Shown here piece after piece: positions 8,168 to 16,520 of a stretch of DNA of 44,160 nt. The translations under genes were made by a program, and so were the position numbers. The notes below the pieces were generated by a model. That model was not told where the DNA came from and made no database searches. It saw only the letters and a list, made by a program, of their open reading frames with translations. Source of the DNA: an uncultured Rhodospirillales bacterium (GTDB lineage: Bacteria; Pseudomonadota; Alphaproteobacteria; Acetobacterales; Acetobacteraceae); the NCBI GenBank assembly GCA_903845065.1, contig CAIMWH010000214.1, forward strand, positions 1 to 44,160. The letters are read 5' to 3'. The first letter of the stretch is position 1, and every line of letters begins with the position of its first letter.

Positions 8168-9748
8168 CTAGCGGGCGAGGGCCCAGCGTTCCGGATGCGC
8201 CTCGTAGGGGCCGCCGGCGGGGGCCGGGATCCAGGTGAAGTCCTTCAGCCTGGTGGAGGCGACGCCGTAGCGGCTGGTGACCCACAGAGTGCCCCAGGGC
8301 AGGTCGGCGTTCATCACCCGGCATACGTCCTGGTAGCGCTGCGCACGCTTGGACCCGTCGGTCTCGCCCAGGGCGGCATCGAACGCAGCGGTCAGCTTCG
8401 GCATGCGCACGCGCATGATGTTGGCGCCCGCGGGCGGCAGCTGTTTCTCGTTGAGGCCGATGTTGATGATGCTGGGGTCTGGCCCGTTCTGCAGCCCGGC
8501 GTAGACCATGGCGAAGCTGTTCCAGTCCGGCGTGGCGGCATAGACGATGCTGTTGTAGGTGGGCACATCGACGATGCGCGGCACCACGTTGATGCCCACT
8601 TCGGCCAGCATCGCCTGGATGGCGGCCATCACGTTCGCGGCCAGCGGCGTGTTGTAGTAGGTCAGCAGGGTGATCGGCTTGCTGCCGTTGATCTGCGCCC
8701 AGCCGGCTTCCGCCAGCAGCGCCTTGGCGCGGGCCGGATCATGCGCGTAGGCATCGATCCCGGGCGGCACCAGGGCGGGGGAGACGTAGCCGCAATCGGC
8801 CGGCAGCGCCGCACCGCCGTAGAGGGACTTGATGATCGCGGCGCGGTCGATCGCGTGCATCACCGCGCGGCGCACCCGCACATCCTTCCACACCGGGACT
8901 TCCTGGTTGAACCCCAGGTAGTTCACCACATAGGAATTGCCTTCGATGATGCGGAAGGCGGGGTTGTTCTGGAAGGTCGCGACATCGTCGGACTCGACGT
9001 AGCTGAACTGGATCTCGCCCGAGCGCAGCGCCGCCACGGCGCCGGCGGTGTTTTCGAAATAACGGTTCACCACCCGGTCAACCTTGGGCTTGCCGCCCCG
9101 GTAGTCGGGGTTGGCCACCAGGGCCACGTACTGGCCGTTGACGTAGCGGTTGAACTTGAACGGGCCGGTGCCGATGGGCGTGGTGGACCACCAGGCGTGG
9201 CGCGGCAGGTCGGCGGTGGGGATGGCGGACAGCGCGTGCGCCGGGAGCATCATCACCTTGGTCAGGGTGTCGAGCAGCGCCGCGTTGGGGGCGGACAGCT
9301 TCAGCACCGCGGTGTGCGCGTCCGGGGTTTCCACCGCCGTGATCGCGGCCAGCCGGGCGGCGAAGTTGGAGCCGCTGGCGGCGTTTTTCGCCAGTTCGAT
9401 GGTGAAGCGCACGTCGGCCGAGGTGAAGGCCTGGCCATCGTGCCAGCGGGCGTCGGCGAGGCGGAAGGTGTAGGCGGTCTGGTCGGGGCTGACCTGATAG
9501 GTGGATGCCAGGGCGCCCACCACGGCCTCCAGCTTGGCGTCATAGATCACCAGCGGCTCGAGGTAGAGGCTCAGCCAGGTGAAGCCGGCGGTGGCGGTCA
9601 TCGGATTGAAGTTGCCGGGCATGCCGCCGGGGCCGACATCGAAGCCGCCCGAGATGGTGCTGGCATCCTGCGCCAGGGCGCCACGGCCGGTGGCGGCGAG
9701 CAGCGGCGCGGACAGCGCCAGTTTGGTGACCGTTCTGCGGAGCATCAT
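8168..9748 (-). CDS. Extracellular solute-binding protein family 5 (peptide/nickel/opine type)
   Basis: 526 residues. The N-terminus MMLRRTVTKLAL...GALAQ is an export signal with twin arginine, possibly Tat, and probable cleavage near residue 27. The body shows family-5 landmarks: YTFRLADARWHDGQAFTSAD around residue 95, and a Tyr/Trp-rich ligand region; length is normal (500-540). It captures the substrate in the periplasm for the importer encoded downstream. Its start codon overlaps the stop of gntR as ATGA (9745-9748), so the two are translated together. The ligand is not predictable; the adjacent lyase and oxidoreductase point to a catabolisable organic molecule. Confidence 0.92.
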   Translation of the reverse strand: MMLRRTVTKLALSAPLLAATGRGALAQDASTISGGFDVGPGGMPGNFNPMTATAGFTWLSLYLEPLVIYDAKLEAVVGALASTYQVSPDQTAYTFRLADARWHDGQAFTSADVRFTIELAKNAASGSNFAARLAAITAVETPDAHTAVLKLSAPNAALLDTLTKVMMLPAHALSAIPTADLPRHAWWSTTPIGTGPFKFNRYVNGQYVALVANPDYRGGKPKVDRVVNRYFENTAGAVAALRSGEIQFSYVESDDVATFQNNPAFRIIEGNSYVVNYLGFNQEVPVWKDVRVRRAVMHAIDRAAIIKSLYGGAALPADCGYVSPALVPPGIDAYAHDPARAKALLAEAGWAQINGSKPITLLTYYNTPLAANVMAAIQAMLAEVGINVVPRIVDVPTYNSIVYAATPDWNSFAMVYAGLQNGPDPSIINIGLNEKQLPPAGANIMRVRMPKLTAAFDAALGETDGSKRAQRYQDVCRVMNADLPWGTLWVTSRYGVASTRLKDFTWIPAPAGGPYEAHPERWALAR

Positions 9749-10476
9749 ACCGTTTCCTTATCGGCGGGGAGGGGGGACGGGTTGGCGAGCAGCCGGGCGA
9801 TCCCGTCGTAGTGCTGGTCAAGCCGGGTGCGCGCCGCCGCCACGTCCCGGGCGGCGAGGGCATCGACGATGGCGTCATGGTCACGCCAGGTGGCCATCGG
9901 GTCGGGGTTGGCCAGTGTGAGGTCGTTCGACGCCTTGAAGAAGGCGAGCCAGAACACATCCAGCAGATGCAGCAGCGTGACGTTGCCGAGGCCGCGGAAC
10001 AGCGCCTGGTGGAACTGCTGGTCCTCCTGCGCGAAGGACTCGCCGCATCCGGCGCGGAGGCGCATGCGCTCGGTGATCCGGCGCAGCCCGGCGATATCGG
10101 TATCGTTGGCCAGGCGCACGATCTCGCCGATCAGCGCGACTTCCAGCGCGCGGCGGATTTGCAGCACCTCGCTGATTTCGCGCAGCGCGTCGCGCATGCC
10201 GAAGGCGAGGTTGTCGAGCAGAGGGGCGAACGAGAAGGCGGCGACGAACACGCCGATGCCGCGCCGGCTTTCGACGATGCCGAGGGATTCGAGGGCGCGG
10301 ATGGCCTCGCGGACGGAACTGCGGCTGACGCCGAGCTGGGTGGCGAGATCGCCCTCGGGCGGCAGCGGCTGGCCGGGGGGGAGCCGGTTATCGAGGATGT
10401 AGGCCTTCAGGCTCTCCTGCACCGACACGTGCAGCGACTTCGGCCGGCGTAGCGTCGCGAGGGTTTTTCCGGGCAT
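9745..10476 (-). CDS. GntR-family (FadR subfamily) transcriptional regulator
   Basis: 243 residues from ATG 10476, the first Met before the winged helix-turn-helix; the longer upstream frame is GC shadow and would run into the divergent gene. The DNA-binding part reads LPPEGDLATQLGVSRSSVREAIRALESLGIVESRRGIGVFV (given here as separate motifs: PPEGDLA, LGVSRSSVREA, RRGIGVFV). The all-helical FCD effector domain follows (about 95-230), with 'DQQFHQALFRGLGN' and HDAIVDALAARD, which carry its conserved Asp and His metal ligands. It is the first gene of the importer operon and probably senses the imported substrate or its product and represses its own operon and the divergent oxidoreductase. Confidence 0.92.
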   Translation of the reverse strand: MPGKTLATLRRPKSLHVSVQESLKAYILDNRLPPGQPLPPEGDLATQLGVSRSSVREAIRALESLGIVESRRGIGVFVAAFSFAPLLDNLAFGMRDALREISEVLQIRRALEVALIGEIVRLANDTDIAGLRRITERMRLRAGCGESFAQEDQQFHQALFRGLGNVTLLHLLDVFWLAFFKASNDLTLANPDPMATWRDHDAIVDALAARDVAAARTRLDQHYDGIARLLANPSPLPADKETV

Positions 10477-10493
10477 GGCGGAGTGTTGTCCGC

Positions 10494-10511
10494 TTGTCTG
10501 ATATCTGTCAA
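10494..10511. promoter_or_regulatory. Candidate GntR operator in the divergent promoter region
   Basis: TTGTCTGATATCTGTCAA is an imperfect palindrome (all pairs but two match) centred on GATATC, midway between the gntR start (10476, minus) and the oxidoreductase start (10551, plus). FadR-type regulators commonly bind short dyads of this size. The assignment is positional inference. Confidence 0.45.
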
Positions 10512-10550
10512 CATGCGACGCTCCGCGTGGCACCATCAGGAGGCTGCACG

Positions 10551-11549
10551 ATGATCGGCGTCGCCATTGCCGGGGCGGGGCATTTCGCCGCCATGCATGC
10601 TCGCGCCCTGGCCGCCGTGCCGGATCTGCGGCTGGTTGCCGTGGCCTCCGGTGACCCCGCCTCGGCCGCCGCTTTCGCCGCCGTCCATGGCGGGCGCCCG
10701 TGCGAGGACTGGCGGCAATTGCTCGACGATGCGGCGGTGGATGTCGTGCTGGTTGCCACGCCGCACCATCTGCATGCTCCGGTGGCCATCGCCGCCGCCC
10801 AGGCCAGCAAGCATGTGCTGGTGGAGAAGCCGATGGCACCCAGCCTGGCCGAATGCGTTGCCATGGCCGCCGCCGCCGAGGCCGCCGGGGTGCGGCTGCT
10901 GGTGGCGCATGTGATGCGCTTCGTTCGCCCCTGCCTTTCCGCCCGCGAGATAGTGGCGGCCGGCACTCTGGGCCGGCCGCTGTTCGGGCGCAGTGCGATG
11001 ACCAAGCGCTGGATGGAGCCCAATCGCCGCGCCTGGCACCTGGCGCCCGAGACCGGCGGTGGCATGCTGCTCACCGCCGGCATCCACGCGCTTGACCGGC
11101 TGGTGTGGCTGATGGACGCGCCGGTGGAGGCGGTTGCCGCGATGTCGGGCAACCTGTTCCATGATCAGGCGGTGCCGGATGCCGACCTGCTGCTGCTGCG
11201 CCTTGCCGGGGGTGCGCTCGCGACCCTCGCCAGCGTGGGCTACCGGGACACCACCATGATCAACGACACCGAACTGGCCTGCGAGGGCGGCTCGCTGCGG
11301 CTCGACCTTGAGACCGGCGTTGCCATCGGGCAGGGCGGGCGGTGGACGGCGCTGCCCAACTCAACCGAACCGGACTGGCTGCTGCGCGGGCTGGAACGGG
11401 AATGGCAGGCGATGCGCGCGGCGATCCTCGATGGCACGCCGGTGCCGGTGGGTGGCGCGGAGGCCGGCGCGCTGGTTGCCTGCATCGAGGCCGCCCGTGC
11501 GGCCGCGGCGCAACGGCGCGAAATCGCCGTGCCGGGCTGGCCGGGCTGA
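10551..11549 (+). CDS. Gfo/Idh/MocA-family NAD(P)-dependent oxidoreductase
   Basis: 332 residues from ATG 10551, with AGGAGG at 10538-10543 seven bases upstream; this fixes the start even though the frame is open further upstream. The N-terminal Rossmann motif GVAIAGAGHFAAMHARAL, the cofactor loop VATPHHLHAPVAIAA and the family-defining lysine in VEKPMAP (about residue 98) are present. The C-terminal domain contains WHLAPETGGGMLLTAGIHALD, whose His is the usual catalytic or metal-site region. Such enzymes oxidise or reduce sugars, inositols and sugar acids. Divergent orientation from gntR suggests co-regulation with the importer and the DapA-like lyase. Confidence 0.9.
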   Translation: MIGVAIAGAGHFAAMHARALAAVPDLRLVAVASGDPASAAAFAAVHGGRPCEDWRQLLDDAAVDVVLVATPHHLHAPVAIAAAQASKHVLVEKPMAPSLAECVAMAAAAEAAGVRLLVAHVMRFVRPCLSAREIVAAGTLGRPLFGRSAMTKRWMEPNRRAWHLAPETGGGMLLTAGIHALDRLVWLMDAPVEAVAAMSGNLFHDQAVPDADLLLLRLAGGALATLASVGYRDTTMINDTELACEGGSLRLDLETGVAIGQGGRWTALPNSTEPDWLLRGLEREWQAMRAAILDGTPVPVGGAEAGALVACIEAARAAAAQRREIAVPGWPG

Positions 11550-11561
11550 GGGCTGGCGGCT

Positions 11562-12521
11562 TCAGGGATTGGGGGCGGGCGGGAGATTGATGCGTTCGCG
11601 TTCGACCACGATGGGGCCGCCGCGGACTTGCCGGTGGATGGAGGTGATGTATTCGCCGAGGATGCCGATGAACATCAGTTGCACGCCGGAGAAGAAGAAA
11701 AGGGCGATGATGGTGGTGGCGGTGCCGGCGGGGCCGGTGTTGGCGCCGAGCAGGGCCATCGCCAAGAGGCCGGCGGCGTAGAGCAGGGCGACGGCGGCGA
11801 TGCCGAAGCCGAGGAAACTGGCGATGCGCATGGGGACCGAGGAGAAGGCGAAGATGCCGTTCATCGCCTGGTCGATGAGGCGGACGAGGTTGTTTTTGCT
11901 GATGCCGCGGCGGCGGGCGCGCCAGGTGTAGGGCAGGATGAGGCGGCGGAAGCCGGCGGAGGCGATGATGCCGCGGATGTAGGGGTACTGGTCCTGGTGG
12001 GCGACCACGACCGCCCACACCTTGCGGTCGATGAACTGGAATTCGCCGACGTTCTCGGGGATGTCGAAGTCCGAGATGGTGTTGACGATGCGGTAGAAGA
12101 TGCCGCGGCAGAGGCGCAGCGCGAAGGTTTCCTCGCGGTTGGCGCGGGCGCCGGCGACGACCTCGATGCCGGATTCCCAGTGCTTCACCATTTCGGGGAT
12201 CATTTCGGGCGGGTCCTGGAGGTCGACCGGGAGGAAGACCAGCACGCCGTCACCGGTGGCGTAGCGCAGGGCGTTGAAGTTGGAGCGGAAGGGGCCGAAG
12301 TTGCGGGCGTTGAGCACCACTTTCACCGCGGGGTCGGCGGCGGCGAGGCGGCGCAGGATGGCGACGGTGCCGTCGGTGGAGCAGTTGTCGGAGAAGATGT
12401 GTTCGCGCTCGTGGTGGGCGAGCGGGGCGCCGGGGGCGAACAGGGCCAGGACGGCGGCGTGGCAGGCCTCGACGTTTTCCTCCTCGTTGTAGCAGGGCGA
12501 GATGATGGAGATGCGTGCCAT
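11562..12521 (-). CDS. Family 2 glycosyltransferase, GtrB/ArnC/dolichyl-phosphate-mannose-synthase-like
   Basis: 319 residues from ATG 12521. The GT-A fold begins ISIISPCYNEEENV, continues with SDNCSTDGT (nucleotide-sugar binding), and has FLPVDLQDPPEMI, whose Asp residues are the DxD-like metal site. Two C-terminal membrane helices are visible (about 232-257 and 267-292), as in GtrB/ArnC proteins that move a sugar onto undecaprenyl phosphate. It is the last gene of the glycan operon, 4 bp after a methyltransferase gene. It likely provides a lipid-linked sugar for the large membrane protein encoded at the head of the operon (inference). Confidence 0.9.
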   Translation of the reverse strand: MARISIISPCYNEEENVEACHAAVLALFAPGAPLAHHEREHIFSDNCSTDGTVAILRRLAAADPAVKVVLNARNFGPFRSNFNALRYATGDGVLVFLPVDLQDPPEMIPEMVKHWESGIEVVAGARANREETFALRLCRGIFYRIVNTISDFDIPENVGEFQFIDRKVWAVVVAHQDQYPYIRGIIASAGFRRLILPYTWRARRRGISKNNLVRLIDQAMNGIFAFSSVPMRIASFLGFGIAAVALLYAAGLLAMALLGANTGPAGTATTIIALFFFSGVQLMFIGILGEYITSIHRQVRGGPIVVERERINLPPAPNP

Positions 12522-12525
12522 CGGG

Positions 12526-13239
12526 TCAGGCCCTCGCGGTGATGAAGTGGGATTGGGCGAGCCAGCGCGTGAGGGCGGTGGCCTGGAGGGCGGGTTCGAC
12601 CGCCAGGACGGCCGGGACAACGGCGTGGGGGAGGCCGGGGAGCAGGAAATCGCGGGTGGCGACGTCGATGCCGTGCCAGCCGGCCGTGGCGAGGGCGCGG
12701 CGGAGTTGGCCGGCGGTGAAGGCCATTTCGTCTGGGTCGAGGTGGGCCCAGCGGCGGCCGATGCTGGTGCCGAAGATGAAGGCGCAGAAGGGGTTGAGGA
12801 GGTTCGGTTCGATGAAGGCCAGGCCGCCGGTGGGGGTGGTGGCCTGGCGCAGGGCGCGCAGCACCGCGTCAAGCCGGGTGACGAGGTGATGGAGGATGCC
12901 GTTGCCGCAGACGAGGCCGAACTGGCCGAGGGGGCGGCTGTCGTCCTCCAGGAGATCGCAGCGTTCGAAGCGCAGGTTGGGCGCCTGGTGGCGGGCGCGG
13001 GCGGTTTCGATGAAGGCGGGGCTGATGTCGACCGCGATCACCTCGGCGGTGCTGTGGGCGGCGATGTGGGCGGCGGTTTCGCCGGTGCCGCAGCCGATTT
13101 CCAGCACGCGGCGGGCGGAGGTGCGGCGGGCCTGTTCGACGAACCAGTCGGCGCGGCGGCGGGAGCGCAGCGGGGTGGAGCCGACGGGGGCGAAGATCTG
13201 GTTGAAGCCGGCTTCGTCGCGGATGGCGATTTTCGACAT
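12526..13239 (-). CDS. SAM-dependent class I methyltransferase
   Basis: 237 residues. Motif I VLEIGCGTGETAAHIA (about residues 44-59), the acidic end of strand 2 VIAVDISPAFIE, and motif II/III region FGLVCGNGILHHL identify a Rossmann methyltransferase. The C-terminal part contains PNLLNPFCAFIFGTSIGRRW, similar in layout to another methyltransferase in the same operon, so both may act on lipid-linked or sugar substrates. The start at 13239 follows the previous stop by 5 bp. The substrate is unknown. Confidence 0.85.
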   Translation of the reverse strand: MSKIAIRDEAGFNQIFAPVGSTPLRSRRRADWFVEQARRTSARRVLEIGCGTGETAAHIAAHSTAEVIAVDISPAFIETARARHQAPNLRFERCDLLEDDSRPLGQFGLVCGNGILHHLVTRLDAVLRALRQATTPTGGLAFIEPNLLNPFCAFIFGTSIGRRWAHLDPDEMAFTAGQLRRALATAGWHGIDVATRDFLLPGLPHAVVPAVLAVEPALQATALTRWLAQSHFITARA

Positions 13240-13244
13240 GAGGG

Positions 13245-13979
13245 TCAGGCCTTCCGGGCCAGGACGGCGTAACCGAGCGGGTCAGCCTGGCCGCCCCAGC
13301 CGCGCCAGAGTGACAGGTGCGCGATGGCGAGGGCGAGCAGAGCGAAGGGGGCGGCGAGCAGCAGCAGGGGCAGGCGGGTGGGGCGGGCGAGGCGGGCGCA
13401 GACCACGATGAGTTTGTTGGCGATCACCGCGAGATCGTCCCCGCGTTCGGTGATGGCGAGGGTGGGGAAATCAGCGAACAGGCGTTGCAGGCCGTAGCGG
13501 GTGAAGCGCTGATAGTCGTGCGGGGCGTGATGGACGCGGGCGGAGAAGGGGATGGTGGCGAGCAGGGTGCCGCCCGGGCGCAGGACGCGGTGGATTTCGG
13601 CGACCAGGACGGCGGGGTCCTCGGCGTGTTCCAGGACTTCGGTGCACAGGACGTGTTCGAAGCTGGCGTCCGGGAAGGGGATGGTACGGCCGTCAAAGGG
13701 GGTGATGTCGAGGCGGGTGCGCATGCCGAAGTCGCCGGCGGTGGGGATGTCGATGCCGATATAGGTTGTGCCGGGGGCGAGGAGGTCGCGGAAGGGCATT
13801 TCGCCGCAGCCGACATCGAGCAGGGTGCCGTGGGTGCGGGCGAGATGGGGGCGCAGGAAGCGGACGCAGGTGAGGAGCTGGAGGTCGGCCAGGAGGCGGA
13901 GGGCGAAGAGGGCGCGGCCGAGGGGGCTGGCGTCACGCCGGACGGGGATGGGTTTGAAGGCTTCGGCGGGGGCGGTCAT
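13245..13979 (-). CDS. SAM-dependent class I methyltransferase with C-terminal membrane segment
   Basis: 244 residues from ATG 13979, which overlaps the previous stop as ATGA. Motif I LLDVGCGEMPFRDLLA, motif Post-I YIGIDIPTAGDFG and the motif II region FEHVLCTEVLEHAEDP are clear; VLRPGGTLLATIPF is motif III. Near the C-terminus (about 205-228, LPLLLLAAPFALLALAIAHL) is a hydrophobic stretch long enough to cross or attach to the membrane. That would suit action on a membrane-linked glycan. The substrate is not identifiable. Confidence 0.85.
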   Translation of the reverse strand: MTAPAEAFKPIPVRRDASPLGRALFALRLLADLQLLTCVRFLRPHLARTHGTLLDVGCGEMPFRDLLAPGTTYIGIDIPTAGDFGMRTRLDITPFDGRTIPFPDASFEHVLCTEVLEHAEDPAVLVAEIHRVLRPGGTLLATIPFSARVHHAPHDYQRFTRYGLQRLFADFPTLAITERGDDLAVIANKLIVVCARLARPTRLPLLLLAAPFALLALAIAHLSLWRGWGGQADPLGYAVLARKA

Positions 13980-14698
13980 GGCGCGCGGTCGCCGCACAGC
14001 ACGTAGGCGCCGCAGCCGATCTGGCGCAGCAGGGGGGTGGCTTCGACGAGGGGTTCGAGGCGCTTGAGGGCGCGGGCCAGCGGTTCGGGGCAGAAATAGG
14101 GGACCAGGCAGCAGTATTCGGTGGCGGCGAGGTGGAGCCCGGCATCGCGCATCCAGCGGCGCAGGGTGGCGGGGAGGAACGATCGCTCGCCGTGGGCGCG
14201 GTGGTAGGGCGAGAGTTTCTCCAGCAGCTTCAGCACCGGGTTGAGGCCGTTGGGTTCGAGGACCACCACCTGGCGGGCGACGCGGGCGGCTTCACGCAGG
14301 GCGCGTTGGGGATCGTCCATGTGGTGCAGGACGCCGCGCAGGTGGGCGATGTCGAAGGATTGGTCGGGCCAGGGCAGGGCGTAGGCGGAGCCGACGTGAA
14401 AGGTTACCGGGCGGCCGGCGGTGCGGGATTGGCCGACCTCGACGGCTGGGGCGGCGGGGTCGATCGCCTCGATCAGGGCGGGGTGGGTGCGGTCGAACAG
14501 GTCAAGCGTGGTGGCGCCGTCGCCGCAGCCGATGTCGATGACGCGTTTGCCGGTGAAGTCGGCCATTTGCAGCACGGCTTCGGTCTGGCGCGCGATGGCG
14601 GTGTGGGCGGACCAGCTTTGGCCGGTGGTGTAGAGGTAGCCGCCGTGGGCTTCCACGTCGCGGGTGAAGGGGCGTTCCTCGCGGGTGTCGCCGGTCAT
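13976..14698 (-). CDS. SAM-dependent class I methyltransferase
   Basis: 240 residues. Motif I VIDIGCGDGATTLDLF (about 54-69), strand 2 IEAIDPAAPAVE, and FDIAHLRGVLHHMDDP (motif II region) are present, followed by VVLEPNGLNPVLKLLEKLSP. Its start (14698) overlaps the epimerase stop (14695) and its stop overlaps the next methyltransferase start, both as ATGA. Three methyltransferases in a row suggest several methylations of one glycan or sequential N-/O-methylation of one sugar (inference). Confidence 0.87.
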   Translation of the reverse strand: MTGDTREERPFTRDVEAHGGYLYTTGQSWSAHTAIARQTEAVLQMADFTGKRVIDIGCGDGATTLDLFDRTHPALIEAIDPAAPAVEVGQSRTAGRPVTFHVGSAYALPWPDQSFDIAHLRGVLHHMDDPQRALREAARVARQVVVLEPNGLNPVLKLLEKLSPYHRAHGERSFLPATLRRWMRDAGLHLAATEYCCLVPYFCPEPLARALKRLEPLVEATPLLRQIGCGAYVLCGDRAP

Positions 14699-15621
14699 GT
14701 CGGGGCCTGCGCGGTGGTGCGGTGCCAGGCGACGAGGTCGGCGAGGCCATCTTCGATGGGTATGCGCGGCTGCCAGCCGGTGGCGTGGACGAGGTGGGAG
14801 ATGTCGGCTTGGAGGTGCATCACCTGGTCGGGGCGGAAGGGGATTTCGCCGTAGACGAGGTCCATCGTGGGGGCGGCGAGGTGGGCGATGCGTTCGACCA
14901 CGGAGCGCACGGTGACGGCGTGGCCGGAGCCGAGGTTGAAGACGCCGGTTGCTGTTTCACAGGTGGCGACGGCGAGGAGGCTGCGGGCGACGTCATCCAC
15001 GTGCAGCCAGTCCCAGCGCTGGGTGCCCAGGGTGAGGCGGGGGCGGCGGCCGGCGAGCATTTCGGTGATCAGCATGGGGATGAGCCAGCCGGGGTTGTCT
15101 TCGGGGCCGTAGGTGGAGAACAGGCGGAGCCAGGCGAAGCGCATGCCGGCCTGCATGGCGAGTTGGCGGGTGAGGAACAGGGTGGCGACCTTGGCGGCGC
15201 CGTAGAGGGTGGTGGGGGTGGGCAGGCTGTCCTCGCGCATGGGGTTGCCGGCGCCGTATTCGCCCTGGCTGCCGAGGCCGATGAAGATGGTGGTGCCGGC
15301 GGCGGCCGCGGCCTCGACGAGGTTGCCGGCGGGTTCGACGTTGTCGACGTACTGGGCGCGGTCGAAGCGTTCGGTGTTGGCGACGCCGGACCAGGCGAGG
15401 TGCAGCACGGCGTCGGGCCGGTGGGCGGCGAGGGCGGCGCGGACGGCGGTGGTGTCCCGCAGGTCCAGCAGGCAGGGGGTGAAGCGGCCGGCGAGATCGC
15501 GCAGGCGGGGGGCGCTATCCTGCGGGCGCAGGGTGGCGGTGACGGTGTGGCCGGCGGCGAGGGCGGCGCGGACGGTGGCGGCGCCGATGAAGCCGCCGGC
15601 GCCGGTGATGAAGAGTTTCAC
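14695..15621 (-). CDS. NAD-dependent nucleotide-sugar epimerase/dehydratase (extended SDR)
   Basis: 308 residues. GxxGxxG motif is FITGAGGFIGAATV at the N-terminus. The catalytic set is Ser in GLGSQGEYG and Tyr-x-x-x-Lys in YGAAKVAT (about residues 140-144). LRLFSTYGPEDNPGWL and DWLHVDDVARSLL are typical extended-SDR landmarks for NDP-sugar enzymes. The start is coupled to the transketolase C-subunit stop by ATGA. It probably reduces, epimerises or dehydrates an activated sugar made with the transketolase; the exact substrate cannot be read from sequence. Confidence 0.9.
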   Translation of the reverse strand: MKLFITGAGGFIGAATVRAALAAGHTVTATLRPQDSAPRLRDLAGRFTPCLLDLRDTTAVRAALAAHRPDAVLHLAWSGVANTERFDRAQYVDNVEPAGNLVEAAAAAGTTIFIGLGSQGEYGAGNPMREDSLPTPTTLYGAAKVATLFLTRQLAMQAGMRFAWLRLFSTYGPEDNPGWLIPMLITEMLAGRRPRLTLGTQRWDWLHVDDVARSLLAVATCETATGVFNLGSGHAVTVRSVVERIAHLAAPTMDLVYGEIPFRPDQVMHLQADISHLVHATGWQPRIPIEDGLADLVAWHRTTAQAPT

Positions 15622-16520
15622 AGCAGGGCCCTCGCGTGGTCCTCGACGCTGCCGAGCTGGTCGAGCAGCCAGTCCTGGGTGCCGATGCGGCCGAGCAGGG
15701 CTTCGGTGATGCCGTACTTGGCGAAGCGGGGGGCGAGGCCGGCGAGGAGGAGCGCCTCGGCGACGCGGGAGCCGAAGCCGCCCTGGGTGCTGTGTTCCTC
15801 CAGGGTGAGTATGGCCGGGTGGGTGCGGGCGGCTTCGCGGATGGTGGCGGTGTCGAGCGGGAGGATGGTGGGGAAGCTGTAGACGCTGGCGGAGAGGCCG
15901 GTGGCGGCGAGGGCGTCGGCGGCGGCGAGGGCGCGGCCGAGGATGGGGCCGGTGGCGAGGAGGGCGATGTCGTGGCCGGTGCGCAGGCGCAGGGCGGGGC
16001 CGAGGGGCACCGGGGTGCCGGGCGGGTGCAGGCGTTGTTCGCCGGCGCGGCCGAGGCGGAGGTAGGCGGGGCGGCGGCGTTCGAGCAGTTGCGGCAGCAG
16101 GGTTTCGGCCTCGGTGGGGTCGGCGGGGCTGGCGACGGCCATGTTGGGCAGCATCGCCATGATGCCGAGGTCTTCCACGCCGTGGTGGGTGTAGCCCTGC
16201 GAACCGTAGGCGAGGCCGCCGCCGACGGCGAGGATGGTGACGGGCAGGTTGTGGTAGCAGATGTCGTTACGGACCTGCTCGAGGCAGCGCAGGGTGGGGA
16301 AGTTGGCGATGGAGTAGGTGATCACCCGGTGGCCGGACAGCGCGAGGCCTGCGGCGACCCCGGTCATCGCCTGTTCGCAGACGCCGACGTTGCAGTACTG
16401 GGCGGGCAGCGCCTCGGCGAAGCGTTCGAGCACGGAGTAGCCGAGATCGGCGGTGAGCAGCATCACGTCGGGGTGGGCGCGGGCGTAGGCGGTCAGGGCG
16501 TCGATGGTTTCGGTGCGCAT
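15618..16520 (-). CDS. Transketolase C-terminal subunit (pyrimidine-binding and C-terminal domains)
   Basis: 300 residues covering what is the second half of a one-piece transketolase. VMLLTADLGYS and 'CNVGVCEQAMTGVAAGLAL' carry the conserved Glu that activates thiamine diphosphate (about residue 52). The C-terminal domain starts near 185 (HDIALLATGPILGRALAAA) and has LTLEEHSTQGGFGSRVAE. It overlaps the start of the N-terminal subunit gene's stop by one base (TGATG), as usual for split transketolases. Within this operon it probably transfers a two-carbon ketol unit in the synthesis of a glycan precursor. Confidence 0.9.
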   Translation of the reverse strand: MRTETIDALTAYARAHPDVMLLTADLGYSVLERFAEALPAQYCNVGVCEQAMTGVAAGLALSGHRVITYSIANFPTLRCLEQVRNDICYHNLPVTILAVGGGLAYGSQGYTHHGVEDLGIMAMLPNMAVASPADPTEAETLLPQLLERRRPAYLRLGRAGEQRLHPPGTPVPLGPALRLRTGHDIALLATGPILGRALAAADALAATGLSASVYSFPTILPLDTATIREAARTHPAILTLEEHSTQGGFGSRVAEALLLAGLAPRFAKYGITEALLGRIGTQDWLLDQLGSVEDHARALL

